NCBI RefSeq assembly: GCF_002553505.1
Contig: NZ_PDCP01000012.1
Span: 1 to 64,000, forward strand
Length of the DNA: 64,000 nucleotides
Origin: Mycolicibacterium agri
Lineage (GTDB): Bacteria > Actinomycetota > Actinomycetes > Mycobacteriales > Mycobacteriaceae
Reading direction: 5' to 3'
In this document: piece by piece, positions 30,739-39,214 of the stretch
Layout of the letters: the number at the start of each line of letters is the position of its first letter
Numbering within the stretch: the first letter of the stretch is position 1
Program-made: the position numbers and the translations under genes
Notes under the pieces: generated by a model
Told to the model about the DNA's origin: nothing
What the model saw: only the letters and a program-made list of their open reading frames with translations
Database searches by the model: none

Positions 30739-31084
30739 TTTCTGGAGGCCGGCGGCATCATCTACTCGCCACTAGTGGCGGAGACCTACTAGCCACTATT
30801 GCCTAGACCGGGCGTTGTCACAACCTCGCGTCCCTCCCCTGTCACCTGCAGGCGAGAGCGGCCGGTTGGCAGGCCGGGGCCGGGGCGACTCTCGGCATGT
30901 TCGCGCTGAAGCTTCGGGTATGTGGTCCTGATGGGCTCGACAACCCGAACCCTCGGTGCGGCTTTGCTTCGCAATGCGCCGAACCGTCTGCGAAAGCTCG
31001 ACGCGGCAAGGCTTCCACGACCGCCTCACCGGTGGCACGTTCGTGGTGCGCCCGGAGTAGACGCGCGCGCTTCGTGGGTGTGCG
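30739..31084. promoter_or_regulatory. Promoter region of the phosphatase operon, with repeats
   Basis: These 346 bases have no convincing gene. Near the phosphatase start lie two direct copies of CTACT(C/A)GCCACTA, at 30762–30774 and 30786–30798, differing at one base, and a perfect 14-base palindrome CGCCACTAGTGGCG at 30767–30780 that includes the end of the first copy. Three TAGTGGC boxes therefore line up within 40 bases. They look like regulator-binding sites for the operon. The rest (30800–31084) is GC-rich with small hairpins and I see nothing definite in it. Confidence 0.5.
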
Positions 31085-32551
31085 CTAGTGCACGCCCTCC
31101 ATTTCGCGGCTGATCCACGGCGCGAGGGCGAACACCGCAACACCGGCGACGATCGCCACCGCGCCGATGATGCCGAAGTAGGCGAATTCCTGTGCCGGGT
31201 CGTAGTACTTGGCGAGCACGCCGGACATCGATGTGCCGAGGCCGACGGAGAAGAAGTAGAGCGCCATCATCTGCGCCCTGAACGCCTCCGGCGCCAGCTT
31301 CGTCGTCACCGAGAGCCCGATCGGCGACAGCATCAGTTCCGACACCGCGAACACGCCCAACACGAAGGCGACATACAGCGCGGGCACCGCCCTGCCTTCG
31401 GTTCCCGCCATCGGCAGGAAGAGCAGGAACGCGACGCCCATACCGGCCACCCCGTAGGCGAACTTGCGCGGCGTCGTCGGCGCACGGGTGCCCAGCCGTG
31501 TCCACATCGCCGCGAACACCGGCGAGAGCAGGATGATCCACACCGGTTCGATCGAGCCGATCCAGTTCGACGGCGCGGTCCAGCCGAAGATCGACCAGTT
31601 CATCCGCTCGTCGGAGTACACCGCCAAGACGGTGAAGATCTGCTGAAACAGCGACCAGAACACCGCGTTGGCGATGAACAGCGGGATGAAGGCGCGCACC
31701 CGAACGCGCTCGACGGCCGCCACTTTCGGGCTGGTGAGCATCACCACGAAGTACGCCAGCGAAGCGACGATGATGACGCCGGTGGTGATCTGCGACAGGT
31801 TTGCCAGCTTGATCAGGCCGGTGGCAAACGCGGCGATCACCACGACCACGATCGCGACGCCGATCAGTGACCACCACTTGAAGGCGCTGCGCGGCAGCGG
31901 GTTTGGCACGTGGCGGCCGTGGTCGCCGAGATTCCGGCGAAAAGCGACATATTGCGCGAGGCCGAGCGCCATCCCGACTGCGGCGGCGCCGAAGCCCCAG
32001 TGAAAGCCGATCCGGGTCTGCAGCAGGCCGGTGATCAGCGGGCCGACGAACGCGCCGAGATTGATGCCGAGATAGAACAGCGTGAAGCCGCCGTCGCAGC
32101 GTGGATCGCCCTTCGCGTACAGGGTGCCCAGCAGCGAAGATGCGTTGGCCTTCAACGCCCCTGAGCCCAGCGCCACAAGTACCAGGCCGATCGCGACGCC
32201 GGCCAATCCCGGCACGATGGCCAGCGCGATGTGGCCGCACATGACCACCACGCCGCCGTAGAACACGGTGCGTTCCATGCCGAGCAGGCGGTCGGCGACC
32301 CAACCACCCAGCACGGTCGACAGGTAGACGAGTCCGCCGTAGGCGCCGACGATGCCGGTCGCCGTCGCCTGAGGCAGTCCGAGGCCCCCGTCGGTGACCG
32401 AGTAATAAAGGTAGTAGGCGAGGATGGTGAGCATCCCGTAGAACGAGAACCGCTCCCACAACTCGACGCCGAAAAGGTTTACCAAGCCAATCGGATGGCC
32501 GAAGATCGTGCGTTCGGCCGGCTTCTCGTCTGTCTGTCCCCCAGTTGTCAT
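31085..32551 (-). CDS. POT-family proton-dependent peptide transporter
   Basis: Imports di- and tripeptides with protons. The 488-residue protein has the POT hallmark in helix 1 (VELWERFSFYGM, the ExxER motif), the loop VLGGWVADRLLG, and the FYLGINLGAFVGP signature in helix 5. About 12–14 membrane helices are evident. The ATG at 32551 is preferred over the GTG three codons earlier because MTTGGQTDEKP is a typical N-terminus. It stands alone on the minus strand, divergent from the acidic-tail gene. Confidence 0.93.
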   Translation of the reverse strand: MTTGGQTDEKPAERTIFGHPIGLVNLFGVELWERFSFYGMLTILAYYLYYSVTDGGLGLPQATATGIVGAYGGLVYLSTVLGGWVADRLLGMERTVFYGGVVVMCGHIALAIVPGLAGVAIGLVLVALGSGALKANASSLLGTLYAKGDPRCDGGFTLFYLGINLGAFVGPLITGLLQTRIGFHWGFGAAAVGMALGLAQYVAFRRNLGDHGRHVPNPLPRSAFKWWSLIGVAIVVVVIAAFATGLIKLANLSQITTGVIIVASLAYFVVMLTSPKVAAVERVRVRAFIPLFIANAVFWSLFQQIFTVLAVYSDERMNWSIFGWTAPSNWIGSIEPVWIILLSPVFAAMWTRLGTRAPTTPRKFAYGVAGMGVAFLLFLPMAGTEGRAVPALYVAFVLGVFAVSELMLSPIGLSVTTKLAPEAFRAQMMALYFFSVGLGTSMSGVLAKYYDPAQEFAYFGIIGAVAIVAGVAVFALAPWISREMEGVH

Positions 32552-32620
32552 GTGGATCACAATTCCACGCGGGCCACCGCGCCGAAACCCCTGTCTTCAC
32601 CGCATGAAAAACTGGCACTC

Positions 32621-32926
32621 ATGGCGTTCAAGGTGCGTTTCAGCGGACAGGGCCAGTTTCAGGACTACGGCGACGACGACGGCTTCGAGTTCCTCGACGG
32701 CGGTGTGCTCGCCATCCACTTCGGCGACGAGGAGAAGTGGTCGGAGTACCATCCGCCCGCCATGTGGGAGCAGGTCACCGCGGATCCCGAGCATCTGCCC
32801 GGCCTCAACTCCCCGTACGTCGACGAAGACGACGAAGAAGACGATGAGGACGAGGATTACGACGACGAGTACGAGGACGACGTCTACGAGGCGGATTACG
32901 AGGACGAGGACGACGACGAGGACTGA
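32621..32926 (+). CDS. Small protein with acidic repetitive tail
   Basis: A 101-residue protein. The first ~65 residues are globular-looking and compositionally normal (FKVRFSGQGQFQDYG, FLDGGVLAIHFGDEEKWSEY, PPAMWEQV). The last ~35 residues are almost entirely Asp, Glu and Tyr and derive from GA(C/G)-rich triplets. I believe such acidic-tail proteins are conserved in mycobacteria, but I know no function. Its end overlaps a convergent open frame by 31 bases. Confidence 0.75.
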   Translation: MAFKVRFSGQGQFQDYGDDDGFEFLDGGVLAIHFGDEEKWSEYHPPAMWEQVTADPEHLPGLNSPYVDEDDEEDDEDEDYDDEYEDDVYEADYEDEDDDED

Positions 32927-33147
32927 CCGGACTTACGCCTGCGCGTGGGGTGGTTGGCGACGAACTCGGCGTCGTAGAACGGCGAGGCCGTCGGCGCCGC
33001 CGGCTTTCTCCGCTTTGCCGCGCGGCGGTGCAGCAATTCGATCAACTCGACAGGCTTGACCCAGTCCGACGGCTTGACCGGGTCGACGGGGATCGCGTCG
33101 TCCGGGGTTGTTTCGGTCGATGACTCGGGATCATGGGGATTGGTCAT
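32896..33147 (-). CDS. Small hypothetical protein with poly-serine end
   Basis: An 83-residue frame beginning MTNPHDPESSTETTPDD, with a basic central segment (ELLHRRAAKRRKP) and an end of eight consecutive serines. That serine run is simply the antisense of the acidic tail of the convergent gene. The ATG overlaps the upstream PE-PPE-domain gene by 17 bases, suggesting coupling, but the ribosome-binding site is weak. It may be real with an ending shaped by the overlap, or a chance frame. Confidence 0.45.
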   Translation of the reverse strand: MTNPHDPESSTETTPDDAIPVDPVKPSDWVKPVELIELLHRRAAKRRKPAAPTASPFYDAEFVANHPTRRRKSGQSSSSSSSS

Positions 33148-34156
33148 CGTCAGCCGTTTCTGTGTGGGCTGATGCCTCCGTCGACTGCTGGTTCGGCGGA
33201 AGTTTCGACTTGTGCTTGACGCGCTTGTCAGTGAGGTGGCGGACGGCCGAGCGAATCTCGCCGACGCGGGCGCGGATATTCTTGGCTGCAGACTCACGCG
33301 CAGTGACTCGGGAGTTGTTGAGCTGCTGTGAGTTTGCGCTGTCAGCCGGTCGTGGCCCGTCGTAGGCGCGGTTGATGACCTTGCGCAGTGGCTTGTCGAT
33401 CTTGTCGACGACCTCGTCGCGCACCCCGACAATACGCAGCGGATCGGTCAGTGGAAGATTGTCGGTCTTGACGAGAATGTGCGTGGTGTTGCCGTTCTGG
33501 GTGATCACGTTGTCGGGGTCGTCGAGGTCGAGACCGCCGTAGTTGGGGTGCACGAAGACGATTCCCGCGAGCGCGTTCAAGTTGGCCAGCGCGTTGAACG
33601 GCTTGTCCGGCCAGTCGGCGAACCCGTCGAATTCGCGCACGATTTCCGTTGTGGGATAGGGCGTATCGACGGGCGGCGGCGTGACCGTATCGAGAACGGG
33701 GATGCGTACCGGCGGCAGTTTCGCCAACAGACCGCCGTCGGCATTCGTGGGGTCACCGAGCGTGACGAACGCGATGTCGTCGCGCGGTGACGGCGCCGCC
33801 GCCATGCGCCGCTTCGCGTAGTTGATCACCACTGCGCCCTGACTGGCGCCCACCACCGTCACCGGCCCTTCGGCCGTCGCGATGGCGCCGTCGAGGGTCT
33901 CGGCGCCCGCGCGCACGGACCGGCCCAGGCTCATCGTGCCGACGAACGGCCACAGATCGGCGGGATAGTCGATGCCGACCAGATCGTCGGGCTGCAGGTC
34001 GGGCGGGACGAGACCGTCGTTGATCAGCCACGCCATCTGCGCCTGGGTCGGGGCGCCCCGCTGACCGGTGCCGCCGAGATAGAGGACGTCGGCCCAGGCG
34101 GCCGGCGCGCAAACCAATGCGGCACTGCCCGCGACGGCACACACCGCTTTGATCAT
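33131..34156 (-). CDS. Secreted PE-PPE-domain serine hydrolase
   Basis: A 341-residue protein with a signal peptide (1 to about 22, ending APAAWA) followed by the PE-PPE domain, an alpha/beta serine hydrolase fold restricted largely to mycobacteria. The nucleophile is S105 in VVGASQGAVV. The opening YLGGTGQRGAPTQAQMAWL and the FVHPNYGGLDL segment are typical. No PE or PPE N-terminal module is present, as in the stand-alone secreted members. A basic, low-complexity C-terminal extension follows the domain. AGGAGA stands seven bases before the chosen ATG; the frame's earlier TTG has no such site. Likely acts on acyl esters outside the membrane. Confidence 0.9.
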   Translation of the reverse strand: MIKAVCAVAGSAALVCAPAAWADVLYLGGTGQRGAPTQAQMAWLINDGLVPPDLQPDDLVGIDYPADLWPFVGTMSLGRSVRAGAETLDGAIATAEGPVTVVGASQGAVVINYAKRRMAAAPSPRDDIAFVTLGDPTNADGGLLAKLPPVRIPVLDTVTPPPVDTPYPTTEIVREFDGFADWPDKPFNALANLNALAGIVFVHPNYGGLDLDDPDNVITQNGNTTHILVKTDNLPLTDPLRIVGVRDEVVDKIDKPLRKVINRAYDGPRPADSANSQQLNNSRVTARESAAKNIRARVGEIRSAVRHLTDKRVKHKSKLPPNQQSTEASAHTETADDDQSP

Positions 34157-34274
34157 TGAATATCTCCTGCTCAGCACACCTGCGCATCATCATCGGCAAA
34201 CCGAGTGGCTAAGCATAATTGACACTAGCGGTGATTTCTAGCAATTGCTTGATCTTGAAAAGAACTTGTGCAAA

Positions 34275-34949
34275 TCAGTAGGAGTCGTGCAGCCGCATCC
34301 ACTCATAGGGTGGCTGCTGCGGCCAGCCCGGCGGCGAGTCCTCCCAGGTCTCCTGGCGACCGTACGGCGTGAGGTCGAGCAGGTCGAACACCAACATGAA
34401 GGGCTCCTCGCCGCGCGCACCGGTCGACCATGTGTGGAAGACCCGCGTCCCATCGCGCAGGAAAATGCTGATCGCTTGCCGCTCTTCGCTGTTGACCGTC
34501 GCGCTGAAATCCTCGTTGAACGTCGTCGACGCCGATGACACCCACGGCAGTCGCCACTCCATGCGAGCACGAAAGGCGAGCAACTTGTCGAGTGGAGCGC
34601 GCGAAATCAGAACGAACGAAGTGCCTTTCGCGTACAGGTGTGACAGCGGGCCGATGTGATCGGCCATCATCGAGCAGCCGTCGCAGCCCTCGTCCCAGTC
34701 GGGCCCGAACATGAAGTGCTGGACGATGAGTTGTCTGCGGCCGCCGAACAGATCGAGCAGTGTCACCGGCCCGCCCTCGGAACCGAACACGTACGGTTCG
34801 GTGATCTCCACCATGGGCATGCGCCGGCGCGCGGCGCTGACGGAATCCTTGAACCGCGTCAACTCCTTTTCCTTGACCAGCAGCTCCGCCCGCGCCTTCT
34901 CCCATTCAGCGCGCGAAACAATCGGCGGCAACGGCGTCGCGTCAGGCAT
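34275..34949 (-). CDS. DUF899 thioredoxin-like protein
   Basis: A 224-residue cytoplasmic protein of the DUF899 family. It contains the family block LIVQHFMFGPDWDEGCDGCSMMADHIG, in which Cys-x-x-Cys sits where thioredoxin-fold proteins have their redox pair, and ends in a WMRLHDSY motif typical of the family. The start is the ATG at 34949 (MPDATPLPPIVSRAEWEKAR). The reaction is unknown. It follows the LLM oxidoreductase gene by 25 bases on the same strand and may be cotranscribed. Confidence 0.85.
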   Translation of the reverse strand: MPDATPLPPIVSRAEWEKARAELLVKEKELTRFKDSVSAARRRMPMVEITEPYVFGSEGGPVTLLDLFGGRRQLIVQHFMFGPDWDEGCDGCSMMADHIGPLSHLYAKGTSFVLISRAPLDKLLAFRARMEWRLPWVSSASTTFNEDFSATVNSEERQAISIFLRDGTRVFHTWSTGARGEEPFMLVFDLLDLTPYGRQETWEDSPPGWPQQPPYEWMRLHDSY

Positions 34950-34974
34950 GTCAAAAACTTGCCATCGGCCGCGG

Positions 34975-35868
34975 CTAGGCGAAATCCTCGACAACGTCGG
35001 CTACCCGGCGCACCTGCTCGACGTCCGCGCTCGTCGGTATGAGATGGACCTCGTCGGTGCCGATGTCCTCGAATCGTTTCAGCACTCCGACGAGTTCGTC
35101 CTCGGTGCCCGCCCAGCCCGTGGTGGGCGCCATGGCGTCGACGAACTCTGCCGGTATCCAGTTCATGTAGCGACGCAGGTGCCGGTGCACCTGCTCCCGC
35201 GCCGCATCGGCGTCACCGAGCGCGAACCAAAACGACGTCGCGAGAAACGGTTTCGGCTTACCGGCCTGCGCCCACGCCGCCCGCGCGACGTCGTAGACCT
35301 CGTTCTGCTTGTCGGTGTCGAGATCGAGCGTGGTGCCGGCCAGACCATCGGCCCACGCGGCGGCGCTTCGCAGCGTCTTCGGCCCGATGGTGCCGACCAG
35401 CAGCCGCGGGCCGCCCATCTGCAGCGGCGCGGGCCCGACGGGAACGACGGAGTCGGTCACCTTCTCGCCGGCCCACACCCGCTTCATCACCGCAACCCGT
35501 TCGGCCATGCCGCGCATGGTCTGCGTGGCGGGGTCGGCGCCGACGGCCTCATAGTCCTCGCGACGCCCGCCGATACCGACACCGACGGTGAGCCGCCCAC
35601 CACTGAGCAGGTCGCCGGTCGCCAGCGATTTCGCCAGCAGTACGGGATCGTGCAACTGCGGCACCATGACCGTTGTCACCAACCGCACCCGTTCCGTCCA
35701 CACCGCCAGTGCGCCGAGCAGCGCGACGGCCTCGGGGTTGTCGAAGGCGATGCGCTCACCCCAGCACAACGACGAGAAGGGTCCGTCGTCGATGGTTCTG
35801 GCCCACGTCTTCAGCGTCGAAGCGTCCAGGTCCGGCTCCATCACCGGCATCGTCATCCCTACCCGCAC
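34975..35868 (-). CDS. LLM-class F420/flavin-dependent oxidoreductase
   Basis: A 297-residue luciferase-like TIM-barrel enzyme. Family features are the opening VGMTMPV, the central LLSGGRLTVGVGIGGRREDYEAVG and the DGLAGTTLD segment before the C-terminal helices. In mycobacteria most such enzymes use coenzyme F420. The start is GTG 35868, with an ATG four codons later as an alternative. Substrate unknown. Confidence 0.88.
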   Translation of the reverse strand: MRVGMTMPVMEPDLDASTLKTWARTIDDGPFSSLCWGERIAFDNPEAVALLGALAVWTERVRLVTTVMVPQLHDPVLLAKSLATGDLLSGGRLTVGVGIGGRREDYEAVGADPATQTMRGMAERVAVMKRVWAGEKVTDSVVPVGPAPLQMGGPRLLVGTIGPKTLRSAAAWADGLAGTTLDLDTDKQNEVYDVARAAWAQAGKPKPFLATSFWFALGDADAAREQVHRHLRRYMNWIPAEFVDAMAPTTGWAGTEDELVGVLKRFEDIGTDEVHLIPTSADVEQVRRVADVVEDFA

Positions 35869-35923
35869 GACGGCGATTCTGGCACGGCGCGGACGGGGAA
35901 TCCGACGCGCAGCGCCGACGCGG

Positions 35924-37093
35924 TCAAGCCCCGGGCCCCTCGATCAGCCCCGGAGGAGCAGGCCCGACCTCGTAGAGATGGTCGGGAGTCGCGATGGACG
36001 TCACGTCGTACGCGATCTGGCCTGCCGAATGCGGTTCGGGCACATCGGAGTTGGCCATCACCACCAAGGTCGCGTCACGCTGCGGCAGGTACACCACGAC
36101 GGTCGCGTAGCCTGGGATGTCACCGTTGTGCCCGAGCCAGCCGTGCGTGTTGAAGATCGCGAAGTCGTAGTCGACGTCCGGTGCGGCCTCGGTGCCGCCG
36201 CTGACGCGTTGCACCTGCGTCTCCGGTCGCAACAGCGTCCCCTTGCCCAACGCGGCGGCCCATGTCTTCATATCCGCCGCGTTCGAGACGATCTTGCCCG
36301 CGGCGTCGGCCCACGACGGATTCCAGAAGGTGGTGTCGACGATCTGCCCGTCGGGTGCCTTGTTGTAGCCGTGCGCGAACGGAGCGGGCATGTTGCCGTT
36401 CGGCGGATAGCTGGTGGCGGACAACCCCAGCGGCCCGAAGATGTTCTGGGCGAAGTAATCTCCCAGCGCCAGGCCGCTCACCTTCTCCACCACCATGCCG
36501 AGCAGAACGGTGTTCGTGTTGCTGTACTTGTACTGCGTTCCCGGCGGGAACTCGATCGGCTGCTCGAACGCGGCGTCGATCAGCTCCCGCGGCGTGGTGC
36601 TGAATGCGTCGGGGCTGGTGGGCAGTTCGCCGTAGGCGCGCGCGAGAAACGCGTCGGTTTCGGTGTAGTCGGGTAGGCCGCTGCGCATCCGGCCGAGCAG
36701 ATCGAGCGTGATGGTGTCGCCGTTCGGAACGCCGTCGACGTATTGCGAGATCGGATCGCTCAGCCGGATCTTGCCCGCATCGACGAGCTGGAGGATGGCG
36801 GTTCCGGTGAAGGTCTTGGTGACGCTGCCGATCCGGGTGAAGTCGTCGTAGGTCATCGGGGCGCCGGTTGCGGTGTCGGCGACGCCGAAGGCCTTGTCGT
36901 AGGTGATCTCGCCGGGGATCGACAGGCTCACGATGGCACCGGGAATGCCCATCTGGGCGATTCGTGCGGTGATCGCGGAGTCGAGCCGCGACGCGAGATC
37001 CGCGGCGGGCTCGGCCCGCGCGGGTGAGAGGCCGAAGGGGATGCTCATGGCGACGGCCGCGATGGCGGCAATCGCGATCCGGGCTGCTCGCAT
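35924..37093 (-). CDS. Secreted beta-lactamase-fold serine hydrolase
   Basis: A 389-residue exported protein with a signal peptide (1 to about 27, ending SPARA). It belongs to the class C beta-lactamase/DD-peptidase/EstB superfamily. The catalytic SxxK is S90-V-T-K93 (RIGSVTKTFTGTAIL), the YSN triad motif is in YKYSNTNTVLLGMVVEK, and HNGDIPGY supplies the late third motif. It may be a D-Ala-D-Ala carboxypeptidase or esterase; the sequence does not decide. It is divergent from the histidine kinase gene downstream. Confidence 0.88.
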   Translation of the reverse strand: MRAARIAIAAIAAVAMSIPFGLSPARAEPAADLASRLDSAITARIAQMGIPGAIVSLSIPGEITYDKAFGVADTATGAPMTYDDFTRIGSVTKTFTGTAILQLVDAGKIRLSDPISQYVDGVPNGDTITLDLLGRMRSGLPDYTETDAFLARAYGELPTSPDAFSTTPRELIDAAFEQPIEFPPGTQYKYSNTNTVLLGMVVEKVSGLALGDYFAQNIFGPLGLSATSYPPNGNMPAPFAHGYNKAPDGQIVDTTFWNPSWADAAGKIVSNAADMKTWAAALGKGTLLRPETQVQRVSGGTEAAPDVDYDFAIFNTHGWLGHNGDIPGYATVVVYLPQRDATLVVMANSDVPEPHSAGQIAYDVTSIATPDHLYEVGPAPPGLIEGPGA

Positions 37094-37238
37094 GCGTGGA
37101 AACCTAGCGGTTTCGGCGCGCTAACGGGCGCGTAGCGCCGTTGAGCGCGCCGAAATCGCGGATTGCGGGGGTTTTCCCCCGCCCAGGTCTCCGGAAAACG
37201 CCGTGTTGCCCCGGCATCGATCTCTCTAGGTTGAAGAC

Positions 37239-38561
37239 ATGGTCGCGATTGAGTCGAACCCTGCACCACCCACCGCCGTCGACAGGCCTCACTCCGTCGA
37301 CGCGGCACCGGCGCCCGCCCGACGCATCGGCGTAGTCCCGACCGCGTCGCTGATCACCGGCGCGGTCGTTGCGCTGGTGTGGCTCTGGATTCCGGTGACC
37401 ATCCTCGTCGTCGGCATCACGTCGATTCCGTCCGTCATCGGTTTCGCGGTGGCGGTCGTGGTGTTCGTCTACCTGATGCGCGGCGTCGAGTGGGTCGAGC
37501 GGATCCGCAGCGAGGCGGTGTTCGGCATGGGAATCCCTGTGCCGCTGCGCAACATCTCCCCCTACACGGGATTTCAGGGCTGGCTGCACCAGCTGTGGCT
37601 GGATATCAGCAGTGCGCGGTTCTGGAAGGGCGCGGCCCACCATCTGCTGCGCGGCGTTTACGACGCCGCGGTGATGGGCCTCGCGTTCGCGCTGATGGCG
37701 TTCGCGTTCATCGGCCCGGCTGCCGCCATCGCGATCCGTCAAAGCGACGACGACGCGGGCATATCATTCCTGCCCCCGCCGATCGCCTTCCTGCTCGCCG
37801 CGGTCGCGCTGCCTGCCGCCGCCGCGCTGCTGGTCTTCGGGCCCGTTCTCGACGCGGCGATCGACCGCTGGCTGCTGTCGCCGTCCCCGACAGCGGTGTT
37901 GAAATACCAGGTCAACGCGCTTTCCGACGCCCGCCGCGGGGCTGTCTCCTCGGCGCAGACCGAGCGGCACCGTATCGAGCGCGACCTGCACGACAGCGTG
38001 CAGCCGCGACTGGTGTCGCTGGCCATGACCATCGGGCTGGCGCAGACCAAGCTCGACAATGACCTGCCAGCGGCCAAGAAGCTGATCGCCGAGGCACACG
38101 AGGACGCCAAGAATGCACTCGTCGAACTGCGCAACGTGGTGCGCGGCATCGCGCCCACCATCCTCGTCGACCGCGGCCTCGATGCGGCGTTGTCGTCGGT
38201 GGTACAGCGGGCCGCAAACCTGGGCGTCCCCGCGACACTCGACATCCATCTGCCGCGGCGACTTCCGGAGGAAACGGAGTCGGTCGCCTACTTCGTCGTC
38301 GCCGAGGCGCTGACCAATGTCGCCAAACACGCGCAGGCCACGCAGGCCGTGGTGACCGTCCGGCTCGACGAGCAGGCCAACCAGCTGCACGTGTCGGTGT
38401 ACGACAACGGCCGCGGCGGAGCGGTCATCACCAACAGCAACGAGGCCACCGGCCTGCGCGGGCTGGAGGAGCGGGTGCGCGCCGCTCGCGGCACGTTCAC
38501 CCTCTCCAGCCCGCCCACCGGCCCCACCATCGTCACGGCGGTGTTGCCATGCGCATCGTGA
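37239..38561 (+). CDS. NarL-type sensor histidine kinase
   Basis: A 440-residue membrane kinase. The N-terminal half has four hydrophobic helices in two pairs (about 36–82 and 137–205), matching the actinobacterial 'putative sensor' domain. HisKA_3 follows with the phospho-acceptor near H251 in ERHRIERDLHDSVQPRLVSLAM, then an HATPase domain with VAEALTNVAKHAQA and YDNGRGG. The 3' end overlaps the response-regulator gene by 13 bases. Probably reports on envelope or membrane state. Confidence 0.92.
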   Translation: MVAIESNPAPPTAVDRPHSVDAAPAPARRIGVVPTASLITGAVVALVWLWIPVTILVVGITSIPSVIGFAVAVVVFVYLMRGVEWVERIRSEAVFGMGIPVPLRNISPYTGFQGWLHQLWLDISSARFWKGAAHHLLRGVYDAAVMGLAFALMAFAFIGPAAAIAIRQSDDDAGISFLPPPIAFLLAAVALPAAAALLVFGPVLDAAIDRWLLSPSPTAVLKYQVNALSDARRGAVSSAQTERHRIERDLHDSVQPRLVSLAMTIGLAQTKLDNDLPAAKKLIAEAHEDAKNALVELRNVVRGIAPTILVDRGLDAALSSVVQRAANLGVPATLDIHLPRRLPEETESVAYFVVAEALTNVAKHAQATQAVVTVRLDEQANQLHVSVYDNGRGGAVITNSNEATGLRGLEERVRAARGTFTLSSPPTGPTIVTAVLPCAS

Positions 38562-39193
38562 TCGCCGAGGACTCCGCGCTGCTGCGCGCGGGAATCGAGC
38601 GGATCCTCACCGATGCCGGCCATGAGGTGGTCGCCGGCGTGCCCGACGCCACCAACCTGCTGCGGCTGGTCAACGACACCAGGCCCGACCTGGCGATCGT
38701 CGACGTGCGGATGCCGCCGACGTTCACCGACGAGGGCATCCGCGCGGCGGCCCTGCTGCGCAAGCAGAATCCCGAATCACCGGTGCTGGTGTTGTCCCAC
38801 TACGTCGAGGAGCGCTACGCAACCGATTTGATCTCCTCGGACACCAAGGGATTCGGCTATCTGCTCAAGGACCGGGTGGCCGATGTGCCCGCCTTCCTCG
38901 ACGCGGTCGAGATGGTCGGCAGCGGGGGCACGGTGCTCGATCCCGAGGTGGTGTCACAGATCCTGGTGCGCTCGCATCGGCGGGCGGTGCTCGACCAGCT
39001 CACGCCCCGCGAACACGAGGTGCTGCAACTGATGGCGGAAGGCAAGACCAACTCCGCAATCGCTGCGACGCTGCACATCTCGACCGGATCGGCCGAGAAA
39101 CACATCGCCTCGATCTTCACCAAATTCGACCTTGCCCCCGACGAAAGCGAGAACCGCCGCGTGCTGGCGGTCCTGCGTTACCTCGAATCCTGA
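38549..39193 (+). CDS. NarL/FixJ-family response regulator
   Basis: A 214-residue two-domain regulator. The receiver has acidic ED at 7–8, the phospho-acceptor D52 in LAIVDVRMPP, and a conserved lysine in YLLKDRV. The C-terminal LuxR-type helix-turn-helix (about 149–210) contains LTPREHEVLQLMAEGKTNSAIA. It overlaps and follows its cognate kinase, and precedes a DUF4097 gene that is likely part of the same operon. Confidence 0.94.
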   Translation: MRIVIAEDSALLRAGIERILTDAGHEVVAGVPDATNLLRLVNDTRPDLAIVDVRMPPTFTDEGIRAAALLRKQNPESPVLVLSHYVEERYATDLISSDTKGFGYLLKDRVADVPAFLDAVEMVGSGGTVLDPEVVSQILVRSHRRAVLDQLTPREHEVLQLMAEGKTNSAIAATLHISTGSAEKHIASIFTKFDLAPDESENRRVLAVLRYLES

Positions 39194-39214
39194 ACGATTG
39201 GAAGGCTTTTCACC

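Noticed and set aside
30797..31113. Small open frames in the gap before the POT gene
   Set aside because: Overlapping short Arg/Pro-rich frames on both strands, no ribosome-binding sites and no recognisable families.
33131..34156. PE or PPE family protein
   Set aside because: Only the C-terminal PE-PPE hydrolase domain is present, behind a signal peptide. The PE and PPE N-terminal modules are absent.
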